In this document: piece by piece, positions 52,702 to 55,474 of the stretch
Layout: each line of letters opens with the position of its first letter
How positions within the stretch are numbered: position 1 is the stretch's first letter
Assembly: GCA_948465545.1 (NCBI GenBank)
Contig: CAOJXO010000006.1
Coordinates: 1-55,474, forward strand
Direction of reading: 5' to 3'
Length of the DNA stretch: 55,474 bases
Source: an uncultured Bacillota bacterium
GTDB taxonomy: Bacteria; Bacillota; Clostridia; Christensenellales; UBA1242
Notes under the pieces: generated by a model
Told to the model about the DNA's origin: nothing
Database searches by the model: none
The model's input: the letters and a program-made list of their open reading frames with translations, nothing else
Program-made: the position numbers and the translations under genes

Positions 52702-53352
52702 TTAGTTTTCTGAAATTATACCACCGTTATGAACACTTATAATAACATTATAGACCTTGCCATCACGTCCTAAAAGAGTAAAACACCAGAATAGTTGATT
52801 AAAATCTCCACCAACTTCATTCAAAACCTTTAAATAACATTCACCATTAAGACTATTTTTGTTTAAATAAGCACTAAATTCCTTTTCTAAATGATTAACG
52901 CCTATTTCAATAGCGTTTTCATAATCCACCTCAAAATCCTGTCTAACAAGTTTGATAGTTTTGTCGCCATAAGACAATTCCACCTCATCATCCTTATCAA
53001 GGCAATATTCAAGATCATACATATAACTTTTGCCTACAAGTTCCAACGTAATAAGATTTTCCTTGCCATTTATTGTGATAACGGCAGACTGCCTCATATT
53101 CACAAAGCCTTCGCTTATTGATAAACTAACAAGCGAAAACTCACATTCACTCTGATGCACCCCATCTTTAATATAAGGATTCTCACGCCTGCCAACACTT
53201 ATAGAAGCCACATCATTTTCACTTTTGCCAAGGAAAAACACCTCTGTAACCTCAGACATACTGCATTTTACAAGATCCATTACACTTTTTTGACAACCAC
53301 AAAAGCATAAAGGCATAATTAAAACAAGCAAAAGTAAACAAACCCTTTTCAT
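52702..53352 (-). CDS. Lipoprotein of unknown function
   Basis: A 216-residue protein with a lipoprotein signal (MKRVCLLLLVLIMPLCFCGC; modified Cys at residue 20, before Gln). The mature part is beta-rich without recognised domains; segments such as SVGRRENPYIKDGVHQSECE and FNQLFWCFTLLGRDGKVYN are visible. The ATG has AGAGGGGATT before it. It is divergent from fba. No function can be assigned. Confidence 0.8.
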   Translation of the reverse strand: MKRVCLLLLVLIMPLCFCGCQKSVMDLVKCSMSEVTEVFFLGKSENDVASISVGRRENPYIKDGVHQSECEFSLVSLSISEGFVNMRQSAVITINGKENLITLELVGKSYMYDLEYCLDKDDEVELSYGDKTIKLVRQDFEVDYENAIEIGVNHLEKEFSAYLNKNSLNGECYLKVLNEVGGDFNQLFWCFTLLGRDGKVYNVIISVHNGGIISEN

Positions 53353-53379
53353 AATCCCCTCTTTGTAACTATGAATATG

Positions 53380-53408
53380 TTTGTAAAAACCAAAAAATGT
53401 GCTACAAT
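53380..53408 (+). promoter_or_regulatory. Promoter of fba
   Basis: TTTGTA (53380-53385), 17 bases and TACAAT (53403-53408) with an extended TGC; AAGGTGGG precedes the ATG at 53427. Confidence 0.6.
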
Positions 53409-53426
53409 ATTAAAAAGGTGGGAAAC

Positions 53427-54344
53427 ATGAAAGATTTAAAATTTTATATCAATAAAGCATTAAAGCAACATTTTGCCCTTGGCGCTTTAAACTTTTCTAA
53501 TATGGAAAGCCTGCAAGGCATTGTTGAGGCCTGTAAAAACCTAAAAAGTCCTGCAATCATCTCTGTCAGCGAAGGTGCTATGCAGTATATGCAACCAGAA
53601 TATGCCGTTGCCCTTGCTAATGCCGCAAAAAAAGAGTGTCCTTACATATTTTTACACCTAGATCATGGCAAGAGTTATGAAATCTGTAAAAAGGCAGTTG
53701 ACCTTGGCTTTGATAGCGTTATGATTGACGGCAGTAGCCTTGACTTTAAGGAAAATATAGCAGTCACTAAAAAAGTGGTTGCTTACGCACATAAAAAAGG
53801 AGTCCTTGTAGAAGGCGAACTAGGTCAAATTAAAGGCATTGAAGACAATGTATCTGCCGAAGAAAACCATTTCACTGATCCTGATAAGGCTTTCGAGTTT
53901 GTAACTAAAACTGGCGTTGATACCCTTGCGGTGGCAATAGGCACAAGCCATGGTGCATATAAGTATCAAGGCAAACAAACCCTTCGATTTGATATATTAA
54001 GAGAAATTGAAAAAAGACTGCCTTGCTTTCCACTTGTGCTACATGGTGCATCAAGCGTAGATAAGGCACTTGTTGATAATATAAATAAGTATGGCGGAAA
54101 CATTGGAAATGCAAACGGAATCCCTAATAGACTTCTTGTGAAAGCAGTAAAAGAACATAATGTTATCAAAATCAACAGCGATACCGACCTTCGCCTTGCA
54201 ATGACAGGAAAGGTACGTGAAACACTTACAGAAAAACCAAACGAATTTGACCCTAGAAAATATCTTTCAAAAGGAAGAACAGAGATTCAAACTGTCGTTG
54301 AAAACAAAATTAAAAAGATTTTATTATCAGAAAATAAAGCATAA
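53427..54344 (+). CDS. fba: Class II fructose-bisphosphate aldolase
   Basis: Cleaves fructose-1,6-bisphosphate to dihydroxyacetone phosphate and glyceraldehyde-3-phosphate; zinc-dependent. The 305-residue length is normal. FLHLDHGKSYE holds catalytic Asp79 and zinc ligand His80; IGTSHGAYKY holds zinc ligand His175; LVLHGASSV supplies the third His. MIDGSSLDFKEN and VEGELGQIKG are typical. The ATG at 53427 follows AAGGTGGGAAAC and is preferred over an upstream in-frame ATG. A tagatose-type aldolase is possible but less likely. Confidence 0.94.
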   Translation: MKDLKFYINKALKQHFALGALNFSNMESLQGIVEACKNLKSPAIISVSEGAMQYMQPEYAVALANAAKKECPYIFLHLDHGKSYEICKKAVDLGFDSVMIDGSSLDFKENIAVTKKVVAYAHKKGVLVEGELGQIKGIEDNVSAEENHFTDPDKAFEFVTKTGVDTLAVAIGTSHGAYKYQGKQTLRFDILREIEKRLPCFPLVLHGASSVDKALVDNINKYGGNIGNANGIPNRLLVKAVKEHNVIKINSDTDLRLAMTGKVRETLTEKPNEFDPRKYLSKGRTEIQTVVENKIKKILLSENKA

Positions 54345-54369
54345 AAAAAGTGGCTAAGCCACTTTTTTT
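54343..54369. terminator. Bidirectional terminator between fba and the surface protein gene
   Basis: Stem AAAAAAAGTGGC/GCCACTTTTTTT with a 3-base loop; convergent genes. Confidence 0.85.
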
Positions 54370-55474
54370 TAAAACCTTAATTCTTTAAGCCTGTTATAAA
54401 CGGTTGCACTATCACTAATGTTGCCACCAATATGCAACAATGCGGTTTGAATAGGATAACCACCATTAAGGCTTGCATTGTATCCCCAATCACCCCAATC
54501 GCTTTCAGTGCCATACATAACACGTTTCAAATTACCAGTGCTACCATTTGAAATTATCATCACCTCCCCATATGAGGCTGTAATTTCAACATCATCTGGT
54601 GCTAAAACATAGACCTTGCTTGTACCTTGAATCTTTGTATTAGTCACACTGCAATTAGTTGTTTTTATACTATTCGCTTCTGCAATTCCTACAATACCAC
54701 CAGATTCATTACCAAAGATATTGCCGTTTTTAAAAATACAATTTAAGATAGTCGTGCTACCACCAGCAGTGCCAACTATTCCACCGCATGTCGAATTAGA
54801 ATTTATGTAAATATTGTCGCAAACACAGTTTTCAATCAATGTATCGTATGCATTACCTACAATTCCGCCAATATAAGAAGATCTTTCATTATTAATTATT
54901 GTACTATCTATAAGAAATAGATTTTTTATCGTTCCACTAACACAGTAGAAAAGCCCCATATTGTCAGCATTACCTATCATAGTCATTCCAGATATTGTGT
55001 GATAATCGCCATCAAATACCCCTGCAAAGTCATCAAACATATTATGAGCAATTCCATTCCAAACATGATCCCGTAGGTCAATATTTGCAGTCAATTTGTA
55101 ATAGTCACTCACACCAGCATCACGGGTATTCACTGCAAGCAAAGCAAGTTCCTCCGCACTTGAAATCTGATAAGGGTCAGTTTCTGTTCCGCTTCCCCCT
55201 GCGTAACTGTCTGAGGCATAATCATCCCAAACTTTCGGTAAACTATCATTCACACTTTTTAGATTTAAGTGAAGCGCAGGACGCACGGCGTATGAATAGT
55301 TAACATTACCGTCGCTCTTCGACGCGCCAGACGGATACAGACGGCAGGCACTGGATGAAATGGCATAATAGCCAGAACGCAGCCACGAATCGGCATATGC
55401 ATTATTACCTGATGTTGAGCCTACACTGCCCAATGAAGATGTTGTTGAGCCATTATAATTCTTTCTTTGATTTA
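54369..55474 (-). CDS. Surface protein with GLUG-type repeats (5' end beyond the window)
   Basis: At least 367 residues, open to the right edge. From the visible N-side: Gly/Ser/Asn-rich sequence with LRSGYYAISSSACRLYPSGA, YAVRPALHLNL (as at the end of DUF6273-type domains), then GSGTETDPYQISSAEELALLA, which opens a solenoid: YIGGIVGNAYDTLIENC, CGGIVGTAGGSTTILNC and SGGIVGIAEANS. The block entry and ladder match the type seen in the giant lipoprotein. It ends without a sorting motif (NRLKELRF), so anchoring must lie upstream or be absent. Probably exported; signal not visible. Confidence 0.8.
   Translation of the reverse strand, partial: NQRKNYNGSTTSSLGSVGSTSGNNAYADSWLRSGYYAISSSACRLYPSGASKSDGNVNYSYAVRPALHLNLKSVNDSLPKVWDDYASDSYAGGSGTETDPYQISSAEELALLAVNTRDAGVSDYYKLTANIDLRDHVWNGIAHNMFDDFAGVFDGDYHTISGMTMIGNADNMGLFYCVSGTIKNLFLIDSTIINNERSSYIGGIVGNAYDTLIENCVCDNIYINSNSTCGGIVGTAGGSTTILNCIFKNGNIFGNESGGIVGIAEANSIKTTNCSVTNTKIQGTSKVYVLAPDDVEITASYGEVMIISNGSTGNLKRVMYGTESDWGDWGYNASLNGGYPIQTALLHIGGNISDSATVYNRLKELRF

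Overview
The window looks like the chromosome of an uncultured, AT-rich, anaerobic Bacillota (Clostridia-type) bacterium. The basis is low GC, Gram-positive Shine-Dalgarno sites and sigma-A promoters, monoderm-type lipoproteins, single-chain pyruvate:ferredoxin oxidoreductase, class II FBP aldolase and stacked bidirectional terminators. I cannot name a species. No rRNA, CRISPR array or complete insertion sequence was seen.

Layout. (1) About 1-8414 is accessory DNA. A tightly packed minus-strand operon encodes an XRE/C-type regulator, an N6-adenine methyltransferase, a PD-(D/E)XK-like restriction enzyme, a frameshifted MT-A70 methyltransferase and an unknown protein cut by the window edge. Next to it are a large SF2 helicase-nuclease (candidate antiphage gene) and two small coupled genes. 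The right border is a 44-base 3' half of a tRNA-Arg(CCT) with its terminator, as expected for an element integrated into that tRNA, with the intact tRNA outside the window to the left. (2) 8415-9098 holds remnants of a restriction-modification-type gene. (3) 9099-28504 is ordinary chromosome: HD alarmone-type hydrolase, murC, an NfeD/SPFH/membrane-protein operon, a DUF4097-like surface protein, a short alaS, truA, PFOR, a hydrolase pair, transketolase with a shikimate-kinase-like protein lacking a P-loop, a ComEC-like metallo-hydrolase, a patatin, tRNA-Glu(CTC) with a duplicated 3' end, and two membrane proteins. (4) 28537-36283 is rpoB-rpoC behind a consensus promoter, with a small unknown gene between the two subunits and an in-frame TGA that separates RpoB from its acidic C-terminal tail. 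(5) 36336-49563 is a two-gene operon: a VirB4-type ATPase followed by a 3503-residue lipoprotein with three beta-solenoid (GLUG-like) blocks. (6) 49685-55474 carries a PRC-barrel protein, a DUF1858-type redox protein, radC, hflX, a lipoprotein, fba and a partial surface protein with a repeat type shared with the giant lipoprotein.

How the genes work together. Region 1 is a defence cargo: restriction-modification plus a helicase-nuclease, with the regulator controlling its own promoter. PFOR, transketolase and FBP aldolase fit fermentative sugar catabolism. The SPFH/NfeD pair probably organises membrane domains. The VirB4-lipoprotein operon, without any other conjugation gene in view, is the most promising undescribed system. 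Several genes (truA, a six-helix-type membrane protein, the shikimate-kinase-like gene and perhaps hflX) have a -10 box exactly six bases before the ATG and little or no Shine-Dalgarno, suggesting leaderless transcripts.
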